From Edaphocola aurantiacus (lineage in GTDB: Bacteria > Bacteroidota > Bacteroidia > Chitinophagales > Chitinophagaceae), in assembly GCF_019797745.1 (NCBI RefSeq), contig NZ_VOSI01000002.1, positions 870,242 through 934,241 of the forward strand: a DNA stretch of 64,000 nt, written 5' to 3'. The notes beneath the pieces are model-generated. The model was not told the DNA's origin. It searched no databases and saw only the letters and a list, made by a program, of their open reading frames with translations. Below are positions 1 through 9,110 of this stretch, one piece after another. A program made the position numbers and the translations under genes. Every line of letters begins with the position of its first letter. The stretch's first letter is position 1.

Positions 1-1205
1 CGGTAGCCAAAGCCAGAGATTATAAACCTACCTGGCCGAAGCTGAACCTGCCGGATGATGAACCTGCACCCGTTGCGGTTAGTCATTCTGTAATGCCGTT
101 AATGGGCATGAAGCGATTGAGCCCGAAGCGCAGCAATACTAAGCTGGTTAAAGCTAAAGCAGTTGCCAGCCGTGTAAAACCGTTCTGGACAAAGATCAAT
201 TTTGCCGGAAAAGAAGAGCCTTTGCCGAAGGTAGCTCTGATAAGCATCAAGCCTTTACCCAAAATCAAACGCATACCAAACCTGATCGTATTTCCGGAGG
301 CTAAGCCCACCCGCTTGATGGCGAAAATGGTTGCAATCAAATTTGCCCCGGAAGAGCCTCTGCCCGTAGTTGTAGTTCCTAAGCCACAACCGGTACAGCA
401 GCAGCCGGCACCTCAGCCTAAAAAAGCGACGCCACCTGCAGTGAAAGAGGATGCCCCCGTTACCGTTGTCAGTCAGAAATCTGAAGAAACAAAAGTGCTG
501 GTGTATTTTACCAATGGAAAAGGGAAGTTCTATAAAACAGAGCCGAAGATTGACTTCTATGATGTGAATGCAAAGAAAGTGGTACAATCCAGTTTCCGTC
601 TGGTTAATAAAGCAACTGGAGAGCCGGAACCGATAAAGATTCAGCCGGGTACTTACCAGATTACCAAGCCGGGTACTTACTTTAAATCTTCTACAGTTAA
701 GATCGAAGCCAATACTACTGATAAAATAATCGTAACCGTGAGCAGCGGCTCTATCAAATTCCAGTATAAAGGCAATAAAGATCGTCCGGTAAAAGAATAC
801 ACTGCGCTGGTCAGTAACCGCTTTGAGGTAATGCCCGTGGTAAAGCAGTCCTGCGATGAGCTGCTGGAGTATGAGCCGGGACGCTATCATGTAGAAATCA
901 ATACCCTGCCCATAACCATGGCATATATACCAGAACTGAATTTTATGCAAACGCATATTATTGAAATTCCGGAGCCGGGTACAATGCAGATTGCCAATTC
1001 AGGCTTTAGAGGCAAAGTACAGTTTCATTACCTGCACGGTAATAATTATGAGCCCTTTTATGATATGGACCTGAACGGTAAACCCCAGGATCAGAAAGCA
1101 GACTTCCTGCCGGGCCTCTATCGGGTGTACTTCTTCAAAGACGGAGAAGAGCAAATGAAAGAGTTCCAGATTTTCACTAAAAAAACTACAAACATCGAGT
1201 TATAA
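1..1205 (+). CDS. C-terminal part of a large exported/VWA-type protein (5' end outside window)
   Basis: The reading frame is open from base 3 without a stop, so the gene begins upstream of the window and the ATG at 93 is probably internal. What is visible is about 400 residues. First comes a very Lys/Pro-rich segment, then a Pro/Gln linker (about residues 88-118 counted from the internal ATG). After that comes a beta-rich tail with repeated short units of the type 'pGtYqv...v.i....t..i' (for example EPGRYHVEINTLPI). Such tails are seen at the C-terminus of bacterial VWA / Ca-activated channel-like proteins, but no VWA domain lies in the visible part, so this is only a suggestion. It ends 6 bases before the histidine kinase gene, which suggests co-transcription. 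Function unknown. Confidence 0.7.
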   Translation, partial: VAKARDYKPTWPKLNLPDDEPAPVAVSHSVMPLMGMKRLSPKRSNTKLVKAKAVASRVKPFWTKINFAGKEEPLPKVALISIKPLPKIKRIPNLIVFPEAKPTRLMAKMVAIKFAPEEPLPVVVVPKPQPVQQQPAPQPKKATPPAVKEDAPVTVVSQKSEETKVLVYFTNGKGKFYKTEPKIDFYDVNAKKVVQSSFRLVNKATGEPEPIKIQPGTYQITKPGTYFKSSTVKIEANTTDKIIVTVSSGSIKFQYKGNKDRPVKEYTALVSNRFEVMPVVKQSCDELLEYEPGRYHVEINTLPITMAYIPELNFMQTHIIEIPEPGTMQIANSGFRGKVQFHYLHGNNYEPFYDMDLNGKPQDQKADFLPGLYRVYFFKDGEEQMKEFQIFTKKTTNIEL

Positions 1206-1211
1206 TATCAT

Positions 1212-2183
1212 ATGATCCGATTTGCGAAATTTATATATGTGTTCATTTTTTTGTACACCATAGCAGCATTGCTGTTCTGGGGGCATAGCCTTAATGTACA
1301 GAGCCAGGTGATCTATGATCACGAGCGGCGTGAGCTGCGCAGTACTATCGATTCAGTGATGAACCCTGTGCCTTACAAAATGGGAGAGACTGCCATTCTG
1401 GAGCGTTTTAATTCCAGGAACCGTCAGTACCTGGGAGAGGGAATTACTTTTCTCGCCATTATCCTGATCGGAGCCGGAATCGTATATACTGCTTTAAGAC
1501 GCACACAATTATTGTCCAAGCAACAGCACAACTTCATGCTCTCGATTACCCATGAGCTGAAATCCCCTATTGCCGCCATTAAACTGAACCTGGAAACGAT
1601 CAATAAACGAAAACTTTCCGAAGAGCAGTTGCGCACTTTACTGGGTCGCAGTGTAAAGGAAACCAACCGTTTGAATGATCTGTGTAACAACCTGCTGCTG
1701 GCCTCCCAGCTGGAGAGCAGCCAGTTCAAATCAGCAACAGACCGCATCAATCTGACCGGCATTGTAAAAGAAGAACTGGAGCAATACATCGATCGCAATA
1801 CACATTCCTTCCTGCTCGATATCAAACAGGACAGCTTTATTGTCGGTGACCGTATATTATGGAAGCTGGTGGTGAGTAACCTGATCGAGAATGCCTGTAA
1901 GTATAGCGAACCGGACTCCCTCATTACAGTACGCCTGAATCGCACCGACGATCAGTGGGTACTGCAGGTGGCAGACAGGGGAGCGGGCATAAAAGATGAA
2001 GAGAAAAGCAAGATCTTCCAGAAGTTTTATCGTGTCGGCAGTGAAGAATCACGCATTGCCAAAGGTACCGGCCTGGGGCTGTACATCATTGCCCAGATCG
2101 TAGACCGTCATAAAGGTAATATTGTGGTGAGAGATAACGAGCCGGTCGGTAGCATATTCGAGATTACTATTAATGCCGCATAG
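1212..2183 (+). CDS. Sensor histidine kinase (HisKA-HATPase_c)
   Basis: A 323-residue membrane histidine kinase. Two hydrophobic segments (about residues 7-27 and 77-96) flank a short extracytoplasmic stretch of about 50 residues. The HisKA dimerisation domain carries the phospho-acceptor His114 in SITHELKSP. The ATPase domain follows, with N box NLIENACKYS, G1 DRGAGI and G2 GTGLGLYI. All catalytic boxes are intact. The sensor loop is small, and there is no HAMP or PAS domain. No response regulator is adjacent: the nearest downstream gene is a transporter, and the only regulator in the window is about 42 kb away. The start codon lies 6 bases after the preceding gene, so it is likely in the same transcript. 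The signal sensed is unknown. Confidence 0.9.
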   Translation: MIRFAKFIYVFIFLYTIAALLFWGHSLNVQSQVIYDHERRELRSTIDSVMNPVPYKMGETAILERFNSRNRQYLGEGITFLAIILIGAGIVYTALRRTQLLSKQQHNFMLSITHELKSPIAAIKLNLETINKRKLSEEQLRTLLGRSVKETNRLNDLCNNLLLASQLESSQFKSATDRINLTGIVKEELEQYIDRNTHSFLLDIKQDSFIVGDRILWKLVVSNLIENACKYSEPDSLITVRLNRTDDQWVLQVADRGAGIKDEEKSKIFQKFYRVGSEESRIAKGTGLGLYIIAQIVDRHKGNIVVRDNEPVGSIFEITINAA

Positions 2184-2204
2184 CCCTTTAAAAGAACAAC
2201 AGAT

Positions 2205-3143
2205 TTGAAAAAAGCATTGATACAAATGCACCTCGCGGTGCTCTTATGGGGATTTACCGGTATTCTCGGACGGCTGATAACCCTTTCCGCACCGGTACTG
2301 GTCTGGTATCGTATGGGGCTTACCGCCTTGTTTATTGGTATCATCATCAGCTACCGCAAACTATGGCAGAAAGTAAGTGCTGTGGATATGCGCAAGATCA
2401 TCGGTATCGGTTTGCTCTTCGCAGTACATTGGGTCGCTTTTTATGCTTCCATCAAACTGGCCAATGCTTCCATAGCCCTGGTGTGCCTTTCTACCGCCAG
2501 TGTGTTTACGGCAGTACTGGACCCCTTACTGAACCGTAAAAAAATTAATCCCCTGGAGGTAGGCCTCAGCCTGATCGCCATACTTGGCGTGTACTTCATT
2601 TATGCAATGTACCCGGCAGAGCAAAGCAATCCTGCCGCTGCGCATACCATGGAAAACTTTCCGCTGGGCCTGGGTCTGGGTATCCTGGCATCGGTGATCA
2701 GTGCGATTTTTACCGTATTCAATAAACCGTTGACCAGTAAATATGAGCCCCGTTTGCTTGTGTTTTATGAAATGCTCACCGGCTTTATCTTTCTGACCTT
2801 GCTTGCTCCCTGGTATCTGCATCAGTATCCCGGAGAGAAGGTGCTTCCGATGGACTGGGATATTGTATGGATATTCTGCCTGGTATACTTCTGTACGGTA
2901 CTGGGTCAGTCGCTGGCCATGAGTGCGCTAAAGCATTTATCTACCTTTACGGTAACCTTCTCCGTAAACCTGGAACCGGTATATGGTATTATTCTCGCCT
3001 TTATCTTCTTTAAAGAACATGAGCAGCTGTCGGGCGGCTTTTATGTTGGTATGGGATTAATTGCCCTTTCTGTATTGCTACAGGTAACCCTGCTTATAAG
3101 GAACAGCCGGAAACAGAAAATGCTGGCTTCGCAACCGAGGTAA
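2205..3143 (+). CDS. EamA/DMT-superfamily transporter
   Basis: About 312 residues with ten predicted hydrophobic helices in two EamA-like halves, the typical layout of drug/metabolite exporters (RhaT/YdcZ type). The first half starts HLAVLLWGFTGILGR, a common EamA opening. The second half contains the conserved late motif SVNLEPVYGIILAFIFFKE. The start is either TTG at 2205, giving the Lys-Lys N-terminus, or ATG at 2226, seven codons later; both leave the whole first helix. It follows the kinase by 21 bases. Substrate cannot be read from sequence; family members move amino acids, nucleosides or metabolites. Confidence 0.88.
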   Translation: MKKALIQMHLAVLLWGFTGILGRLITLSAPVLVWYRMGLTALFIGIIISYRKLWQKVSAVDMRKIIGIGLLFAVHWVAFYASIKLANASIALVCLSTASVFTAVLDPLLNRKKINPLEVGLSLIAILGVYFIYAMYPAEQSNPAAAHTMENFPLGLGLGILASVISAIFTVFNKPLTSKYEPRLLVFYEMLTGFIFLTLLAPWYLHQYPGEKVLPMDWDIVWIFCLVYFCTVLGQSLAMSALKHLSTFTVTFSVNLEPVYGIILAFIFFKEHEQLSGGFYVGMGLIALSVLLQVTLLIRNSRKQKMLASQPR

Positions 3144-3216
3144 GCGCCTTATATTTAGAAAAATAGTGCTTTCTTTGTGCTAATATTGTAATTGTATATT
3201 TTAAGAAAAGAAATAG

Positions 3217-5490
3217 ATGAAAAGGAAACTAATCAGGTTTATGTGGACGATATTCGTTGTGGGTATTGTACTCTTTGCCGCTATCATCTTTGGAATTGAA
3301 AAAGGCTATATGGGTGAGATGCCTTCTATGGAAGAGCTGGAGAACCCTTCCGCTGCAACTGCATCGGAAATCTATGCTGATGATAAAAGCCTTATCGGTA
3401 AATACTATATCCTGAACCGTTCTAACTCTACCTACGATGAGATCTCAAAAAATGTTACCAATGCACTGATTGCGACGGAAGATTTTCGTTTCGAAGAGCA
3501 TTCCGGTATCGATGGTGTTTCGGTACTGAGAGCAGTTTTATTATTAGGAAAGAAAGGTGGTGGTAGTACCATTACGCAACAATTAGCCAAGAACCTGTTC
3601 CCAAGGGAAAATCCTTCCTTCTTCCAGCTGCCGTTTGTAAAGCTGAAAGAGTGGGTTATGGCCGTAAAGCTTGAGCGTAACCTGACCAAAAAAGAGATCA
3701 TTACCCTGTACCTGAATACGGTTCCGTTTGGTGATAATACTTATGGAATCAAAAATGCATCCCTCACCTTTTTTAATAAAAACCCGGATAAGCTTTCTGT
3801 AGAAGAAGCAGCGGTACTGGTAGGTATGCTGAAAGGTAATACCCTGTATAACCCGCGCAGAAACCCGGATATCGCATTGGAGCGCCGTAATATCGTGATA
3901 GACCAGATGCAGAAGTATAACTACCTGACCGCATCTGAAGCACAATCTTATAAAGCCAAACCACTGACACTGGATTATAGCAAGCTGGTACAATCAGACG
4001 GACTGGCTCCTTATTTCCGCCAGGTCGTAGAGCAGGAGGTGAAGAAGTGGTGTAAAACCCATACCAAAGAAAACGGAGAGCCTTACAACATCTACAAAGA
4101 CGGATTAAAGATCTATACAACCATTGATCCTCTGTTACAGCAATACGCAGAAGAAGCTGTAGATGAGCAGATGAAACAATTACAACGATTATTTGCATCA
4201 CAGGCACAGATCAGAAGCGGCTCTATCTGGAAACAGGAACAGCCAGCACGGGTACTGAAACGCCATATGGAGGCTTCGGATCGTTACAAAACAATGAAAG
4301 ATAACGGATTTTCTGAAAAGGAAATTGAGAAAGCATTTAATACCAAAACGCGCATGACCGTATTCACCTGGTCCAATAAAGACCATGAAAAGGATACGAC
4401 CATGACTCCGATCGATTCGATCAAATACATGCGTTCATTCATGCAGGCAGGCTTCCTTGTAATGGATCCTATGACCGGAGAGATCAAAGCATGGGTAGGA
4501 GGTATCAGTCATGAATTCTTTAAATACGACCACGTAAACCTGGCTACTAAACGCCAGGTAGGTTCTACGATTAAGCCATTGCTGTATTGCCTGGCCGTAG
4601 ATAATGGTTATTCGCCTTGCGATAATGTAAGCACTGCAGCACAGAAGTTTGCAGGGCAAGCTAAATTATACAATGCCGGGGGCAGTAAGAATGGTAGCAT
4701 GTCTATGCAGTCTGCATTGGCAAAGTCTGTCAACAATGCCTCTCTGTATTTGTTGAATCAGACCGGTATTCGTTCGTTTATTGAGTTTTCACAGCGATGC
4801 GGTATCAGCAGTACTATGCCGGAATTGCCGTCTATCGCACTGGGTGCCTCAGAGATTTCTTTATACGAAATGTTATGGGCATACACCATGTTCCCTACAG
4901 GGGGTATCAATACGCAGCCGCGTTTCCTGGTGAAGATCGAAGATCGTAATGGAAATGTACTGGAAAACTTTGCACCGGTGCAGAAAGAGATCATCAACTC
5001 CAATACAGCGTACAAAATGGTGAAAATGATGGAAGGGGTAGTAGATCATGGTACGGCACATCGCCTGAAAGGTCGCTTTGGCCTGAGTGGAGATATCGGT
5101 GGTAAAACGGGTACAACCAACGGACAGGCCGATGCCTGGTTTATCGGGTATACACCGGAACTGCTGGCCGGAGCCTGGGTAGGTAATGATGACCGCTTCC
5201 TGCGTTTCAACAGTACTGCATTAGGTCAGGGTGCCGCAGCGGCATTGCCGGTATGGGGTTATTTCTTCCAGAAAGTATATAACGATCCTAGATCGAAATA
5301 TAAAAACGGGCTGAAGTTTACCGAACCGGAAGGCTTCAATTTTTGTGGGGACTCTTATGGCAGCAGTGCCGGTGGGGGTACCAGCTATTATGAGCAGGAA
5401 TATGAAGTACAGCGTACTACAGAAGAAGACGATACCACTGAAGAGGGCGATATCATAGAGATGATGCCTAATACAGATCAGTTCCAGTAG
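3217..5490 (+). CDS. mrcA: Class A penicillin-binding protein 1A (transglycosylase/transpeptidase)
   Basis: A 757-residue bifunctional peptidoglycan synthase anchored by one N-terminal membrane helix (about residues 7-27). The GT51 glycosyltransferase domain shows the catalytic motif EDFRFEEHSG (Glu88) and GGSTITQQLAKNL. The transpeptidase domain has the active-site STIKP (Ser450), SVN (Ser504) and KTGTTNG (Lys630) motifs, so both activities look intact. It polymerises lipid II glycan strands and cross-links stem peptides in the periplasm. The C-terminus is an acidic Glu/Asp-rich tail. It stands as its own unit between the DMT gene and a bidirectional terminator. PBP1A is the best family match; PBP1C is less likely because of the length and motif layout. 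Confidence 0.93.
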   Translation: MKRKLIRFMWTIFVVGIVLFAAIIFGIEKGYMGEMPSMEELENPSAATASEIYADDKSLIGKYYILNRSNSTYDEISKNVTNALIATEDFRFEEHSGIDGVSVLRAVLLLGKKGGGSTITQQLAKNLFPRENPSFFQLPFVKLKEWVMAVKLERNLTKKEIITLYLNTVPFGDNTYGIKNASLTFFNKNPDKLSVEEAAVLVGMLKGNTLYNPRRNPDIALERRNIVIDQMQKYNYLTASEAQSYKAKPLTLDYSKLVQSDGLAPYFRQVVEQEVKKWCKTHTKENGEPYNIYKDGLKIYTTIDPLLQQYAEEAVDEQMKQLQRLFASQAQIRSGSIWKQEQPARVLKRHMEASDRYKTMKDNGFSEKEIEKAFNTKTRMTVFTWSNKDHEKDTTMTPIDSIKYMRSFMQAGFLVMDPMTGEIKAWVGGISHEFFKYDHVNLATKRQVGSTIKPLLYCLAVDNGYSPCDNVSTAAQKFAGQAKLYNAGGSKNGSMSMQSALAKSVNNASLYLLNQTGIRSFIEFSQRCGISSTMPELPSIALGASEISLYEMLWAYTMFPTGGINTQPRFLVKIEDRNGNVLENFAPVQKEIINSNTAYKMVKMMEGVVDHGTAHRLKGRFGLSGDIGGKTGTTNGQADAWFIGYTPELLAGAWVGNDDRFLRFNSTALGQGAAAALPVWGYFFQKVYNDPRSKYKNGLKFTEPEGFNFCGDSYGSSAGGGTSYYEQEYEVQRTTEEDDTTEEGDIIEMMPNTDQFQ

Positions 5491-5500
5491 GAAAATATAC

Positions 5501-5552
5501 ACATTATACAAAGAGGGCCGGTTCAATTGAACCGGCCCTCTTTGTATAATGT
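5501..5552. terminator. Bidirectional intrinsic terminator between mrcA and clpP
   Basis: A perfect 52-base palindrome centred on caattg. The GC-rich core gagggccggtt/aaccggccctc is flanked by A-rich and T-rich arms, so a T tract follows the stem in both directions. It occupies most of the 78-base gap between convergent genes. Confidence 0.9.
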
Positions 5553-5568
5553 ATTCCGTAAATCGGGA

Positions 5569-6213
5569 TTACAGTTTCTCAATAATACCATCTACGATAC
5601 CGTATTCGATTGCAGATTGCGCATCCATCCAGTAGTCTCTTTCCAGGTCCTTAAGTACTTTTTCATAAGGCTGACCACAGTTTTCAGATAAGATTCTGGC
5701 ACCCAGTTCTTTTGTTTTCTGAATCTGGATGGCGTGGATTTCCAGGTCGGCACTTACTCCTCTGAAATAACCACCCAGGCTAGGCTGGTGAATCATTACC
5801 TCACCACTAGGGAAGATAAATCTTCTACCTTTAGTACCGGCACTCAGCAGGATAGAACCCATGCTGGCAGCCAGTCCCATACAGATCGTGCTTACAGGGG
5901 ATTGGATCATTTTCATGACATCATGAATAACCATTCCGCTGGTCACTACACCACCAGGGCTGTTGATAAAGAAATTGATCTCTTTGCCGGGTTGATCCGC
6001 ATCCAGTAATAAAAGGCGGTTTACGATATCTTTAGCGGATTTGTCCTCAACAGGACCCCACAGATAAATATTACGGTTTTTGAAAAACAGTTCCTCCTGT
6101 TTTTTAGCCCACATGCCGGTAGGGTTTTGATCTACCTGAGGTTTCTCTTCTTCTTCTTCCTCTTCTTCGTCTTCCATGCGGGTGCGCCACTGATGCAATT
6201 TATGAGCGTTCAT
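5569..6213 (-). CDS. clpP: ATP-dependent Clp protease proteolytic subunit, copy with poly-Glu N-terminus
   Basis: A 214-residue ClpP serine protease subunit. The triad is Ser117 in GLAASMGS, His142 in MIHQP and Asp193 in LERDYW, all present, so it should be active. It carries an unusual N-terminal extension of about 40 residues that includes a run of eight Glu, encoded by GAA/GAG repeats near 6148-6172. Such an extension would lie at the axial pore side of the ring or be processed off. It is the second gene of a two-clpP operon, 22 bases downstream of the other copy, with which it may form mixed rings. clpX, the usual partner, lies about 18 kb away at 23664. Family assignment is certain; the role of the acidic stretch is unknown. 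Confidence 0.93.
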   Translation of the reverse strand: MNAHKLHQWRTRMEDEEEEEEEEKPQVDQNPTGMWAKKQEELFFKNRNIYLWGPVEDKSAKDIVNRLLLLDADQPGKEINFFINSPGGVVTSGMVIHDVMKMIQSPVSTICMGLAASMGSILLSAGTKGRRFIFPSGEVMIHQPSLGGYFRGVSADLEIHAIQIQKTKELGARILSENCGQPYEKVLKDLERDYWMDAQSAIEYGIVDGIIEKL

Positions 6214-6235
6214 GTATCAATAATTTAAAGGTTTT

Positions 6236-6937
6236 TTAAACAGATTTTTTGGCTTTGCGAGGGTTCGCCATCAGTACCTCATCTACGATACCATAAGCTT
6301 TAGCCTCTTCTGCCAGCAACCAATAATCTCTCTGGCAATCCTCTTCGATTTTCTCGTAAGGCTGGCCGGAGTGTTCTGATAAAATAGCGTACAGGTTTTG
6401 TTTTACCCGTTTGATCTCCTTAACGGTGATCTCGATATCAGTAGCCTGGCCACCGATAGCACTGCTTGGCTGGTGCAGCATAATACGGCTGTGGCGCAGT
6501 GCAGTACGTTTACCCTGCGTTCCGGCACACATCAGTACTGCTGCCATACTTGCTGCCATACCGGTACAAATAGTCGCAATATCCGGGTTGATTACCTGCA
6601 TTGTGTCATAAATGCCCAGGCCGGCATATACACTACCACCAGGACTGTTGATATACATCTGTACATCACGGGAACGGTCTACGCTTTCCAGGAAAAGCAG
6701 CTGTGCCGTAACGATATTAGCCACATAATCATTTACCGGTTCTCCCATAAAGATGATCCGGTCCATCATCAGACGGCTGAATACGTCCATGGAGGCCACA
6801 TTCATAGGGCGCTCCTCTATAATGTACGGAGTAAGAGCAGTAGGGTCAGCACTTACGTGCGCCGCATAACTATCAAAAGTATTACTGCTGATGCCCTGAT
6901 GTTTTATCGCATATTTTCTAAATTCTTTAGGATCCAT
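6236..6937 (-). CDS. clpP: ATP-dependent Clp protease proteolytic subunit, second copy
   Basis: A 233-residue ClpP paralogue, clearly diverged from its downstream neighbour. The triad is Ser130 in GMAASMAAVL, His155 in MLHQP and Asp204 in QRDYWL. Ala replaces the Gly that commonly follows the Ser-Met pair. The N-terminal 45 residues are longer than in E. coli ClpP and may include a propeptide. It is the first gene of the pair and is transcribed leftwards from the gap shared with accA. Two different active ClpP subunits suggest either hetero-tetradecamers or separate proteases for different conditions; which cannot be decided from sequence. Confidence 0.93.
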   Translation of the reverse strand: MDPKEFRKYAIKHQGISSNTFDSYAAHVSADPTALTPYIIEERPMNVASMDVFSRLMMDRIIFMGEPVNDYVANIVTAQLLFLESVDRSRDVQMYINSPGGSVYAGLGIYDTMQVINPDIATICTGMAASMAAVLMCAGTQGKRTALRHSRIMLHQPSSAIGGQATDIEITVKEIKRVKQNLYAILSEHSGQPYEKIEEDCQRDYWLLAEEAKAYGIVDEVLMANPRKAKKSV

Positions 6938-7192
6938 ATGTAAATACGTTTTTATCTAATCCTTACAAATATCAAACCAAATAACAAGAATGCCAAATTT
7001 GCAGTGTTTAGGTATTGTTAGACCGTATAGTAAACCTTTACAGGCAGGAAAATGCATGTCATACTGCATTGGAATGTGCAATTTACATATGTGATATTGT
7101 TGTATTTCATCAAGGCTTCCATCCGGGGCAGGCTTTACACTTTATAAGACACAGTAAATGCCTGATCATGCACAATATACCAAGATATGTAG

Positions 7193-7200
7193 TACATTTG
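7193..7200 (+). promoter_or_regulatory. Bacteroidota -7 box for accA
   Basis: TACATTTG matches the TAnnTTTG consensus of the Bacteroidota primary sigma factor, 23 bases before the accA ATG. No convincing TTTG -33 box at the usual spacing. Confidence 0.6.
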
Positions 7201-7223
7201 CAGATTAAACATCAGTCGAAACT

Positions 7224-8177
7224 ATGCAGTTTTTGGATTTTGAAAAGCCTATTGAAGATTTAAATCAGCAATTAGAAAAGCTTAAGGCCCTGGCGGAGAA
7301 AAATAATGTAGATATGTCTGCATCTATTTCCGAACTGGAAACCACAATTGATAAAACAAGAAAGAACCTTTACGCTAATCTCACTCCATGGCAACGTGTA
7401 CAGTTGAGTCGTCATCCTGAGCGTCCTTATACCTTATACTATATCGGTCAGATCTGTGATAAGTTTACAGAACTGTTCGGCGACCGTAATGTTGCAGATG
7501 ATAAAGCTATCGTAGGTGGATTTGCAGAAATCGGAGGAGAGCATGTTATGCTGATCGGTCATCAGAAAGGAACCAATACGAAACAACGCCAGCTGCGCAA
7601 TTTCGGTATGGCCAATCCTGAAGGATATCGTAAAGCACTGCGCCTGATGAAGATTGCAGAGAAATTTAACCGTCCTATCGTAACCCTGATCGACACTCCG
7701 GGAGCCTTTCCTGGTCTGGAAGCAGAAGAGCGCGGACAGGGAGAAGCGATTGCCCGTAACCTGTTTGAAATGATCAACCTGAAAGTTCCGGTGATCTGTA
7801 TCATTATTGGTGAAGGTGCATCCGGTGGCGCTTTAGGTATCGGTATCGGCGACAAAGTCGTGATGCTGGAAAATACCTGGTACACCGTAATTTCTCCGGA
7901 AAACTGTTCTACGATCCTGTGGCACAGCTGGGATTTCAAAGTGAAAGCCGCAGAGCAATTGAAATTGACCTCAAAAGATATGTCTTCTTTTGGTCTGGTA
8001 GATGACGTGATTGCAGAACCGGAAGGTGGTGCACACAATCAACCGGAAGCAATGGCAGAATCGTTGAAGAAATATATCCTGGATACGATCAAGACCCTGT
8101 CTAAAATCGCTCCGGAAAAACGTATTGAACAAAGAATTGAGAAGTTCTCCAATATGGGCTTCTACGAAGAATTATAA
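7224..8177 (+). CDS. accA: Acetyl-CoA carboxylase carboxyltransferase subunit alpha
   Basis: 317 residues, the usual length for AccA. It works with AccD to move the carboxyl group from carboxybiotin to acetyl-CoA, giving malonyl-CoA, the committed step of fatty acid synthesis. The N-terminal helical segment ([14 protein letters not shown]) is followed by the crotonase-fold core with [20 protein letters not shown] and [12 protein letters not shown], both hallmark AccA motifs. It opens the cluster with dapA, pssA, purS and rsmI and has its own -7 box. accD, accB and accC are not in the window. Confidence 0.96.
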   Translation: MQFLDFEKPIEDLNQQLEKLKALAEKNNVDMSASISELETTIDKTRKNLYANLTPWQRVQLSRHPERPYTLYYIGQICDKFTELFGDRNVADDKAIVGGFAEIGGEHVMLIGHQKGTNTKQRQLRNFGMANPEGYRKALRLMKIAEKFNRPIVTLIDTPGAFPGLEAEERGQGEAIARNLFEMINLKVPVICIIIGEGASGGALGIGIGDKVVMLENTWYTVISPENCSTILWHSWDFKVKAAEQLKLTSKDMSSFGLVDDVIAEPEGGAHNQPEAMAESLKKYILDTIKTLSKIAPEKRIEQRIEKFSNMGFYEEL

Positions 8178-8217
8178 GTATATCCGTTTTAAAAAACCAT
8201 ACCCAATTTATTATTAA

Positions 8218-9087
8218 ATGATGTTTAAAGGTACAGGTGTAGCATTAGTCACACCTTTTAAAAAAGACCAATCTGTTGATTTTGACGCATTACGCAAACT
8301 GGTAGACTTCACTATCGATGGCGGTGTAGATTTCCTGGTAGCCTTAGGTACTACCGCAGAGACTCCTACATTGACCAAAGCAGAGAAGCTGGAAGTATTA
8401 GATTGTATCCTGAAACATAATAATAAACGAAAGCCTGTTGTATTAGGCCTGGGTTCCAATAACACACAAGAGCTGCTGGAAAGCCTCAGCCAGTACCCGA
8501 TGCAGGATGTAGACGGTATCCTGAGTGTTGTTCCTTATTATAACAAACCTTCTCAGGAAGGATTGTTCCAGCATTTCAGCGCATTGGCAGAAGCAACTGA
8601 CAAACCGATCATCCTGTACAATGTACCGGGCAGAACGGTTGCCAATATGTTGCCTGCTACAACCTTGCGTCTGGCTAATAAATACAAACATATCGTTGCG
8701 ATCAAAGAAGCCAGTGGCAATATGGCGCAATGTATGGAACTGGTACAAGGTGCACCGGACCACTTCGCTGTTTTATCTGGCGATGATAACCTGATCGTAC
8801 CACAACTGTCTATCGGTTTCCACGGAGTGATCTCCGTAGCGGCCAACAGCTTCCCGGTAGATTTCTGTGCTATGGTAAATGCCGGAATACAGGAAGACTT
8901 CGTTACTGCGCGTAAGCTGCACTACAAATTACTGAAGGGTATTGACCTGCTGTTTGCAGAAGGTAATCCGACCGGTGTAAAATATGTTTTACACAAGTCT
9001 GGTCTTATGGAAAACGTACTGCGCCTGCCTTTAATTGCAGCCAGCGAAAGCCTGAGTCAGCAACTGGACCAATATCTCAACGCTTAA
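8218..9087 (+). CDS. dapA: 4-hydroxy-tetrahydrodipicolinate synthase
   Basis: 289-residue DapA, a class I aldolase-type enzyme that condenses pyruvate with aspartate semialdehyde, the first step toward diaminopimelate and lysine. The sequence shows the substrate-binding GTTAETPTL motif, the catalytic Tyr in VVPYYNKPSQEG, LYNVPGRT, and the Schiff-base Lys in IVAIKEASG. Two consecutive ATGs occur at 8218 and 8221. The product feeds peptidoglycan stem peptides, fitting the envelope theme of the neighbours. It lies 40 bases after accA and 23 before pssA, so probably the same operon. Confidence 0.95.
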   Translation: MMFKGTGVALVTPFKKDQSVDFDALRKLVDFTIDGGVDFLVALGTTAETPTLTKAEKLEVLDCILKHNNKRKPVVLGLGSNNTQELLESLSQYPMQDVDGILSVVPYYNKPSQEGLFQHFSALAEATDKPIILYNVPGRTVANMLPATTLRLANKYKHIVAIKEASGNMAQCMELVQGAPDHFAVLSGDDNLIVPQLSIGFHGVISVAANSFPVDFCAMVNAGIQEDFVTARKLHYKLLKGIDLLFAEGNPTGVKYVLHKSGLMENVLRLPLIAASESLSQQLDQYLNA

Positions 9088-9110
9088 CCCAATCAAGAAG
9101 CTTTCTTTAG

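Noticed and set aside
255-956. 233-codon minus-strand frame
   Set aside because: Antisense to the large partial gene at 1-1205; no recognisable motif.
6148-6172. Short cttctt repeat as a possible phase-variable tract
   Set aside because: It is a GAA/GAG-mixed triplet run coding Glu within clpP; triplet changes would not shift frame.
7015-7263. 82-codon plus-strand frame before accA
   Set aside because: Overlaps accA start and promoter, no domain pattern.
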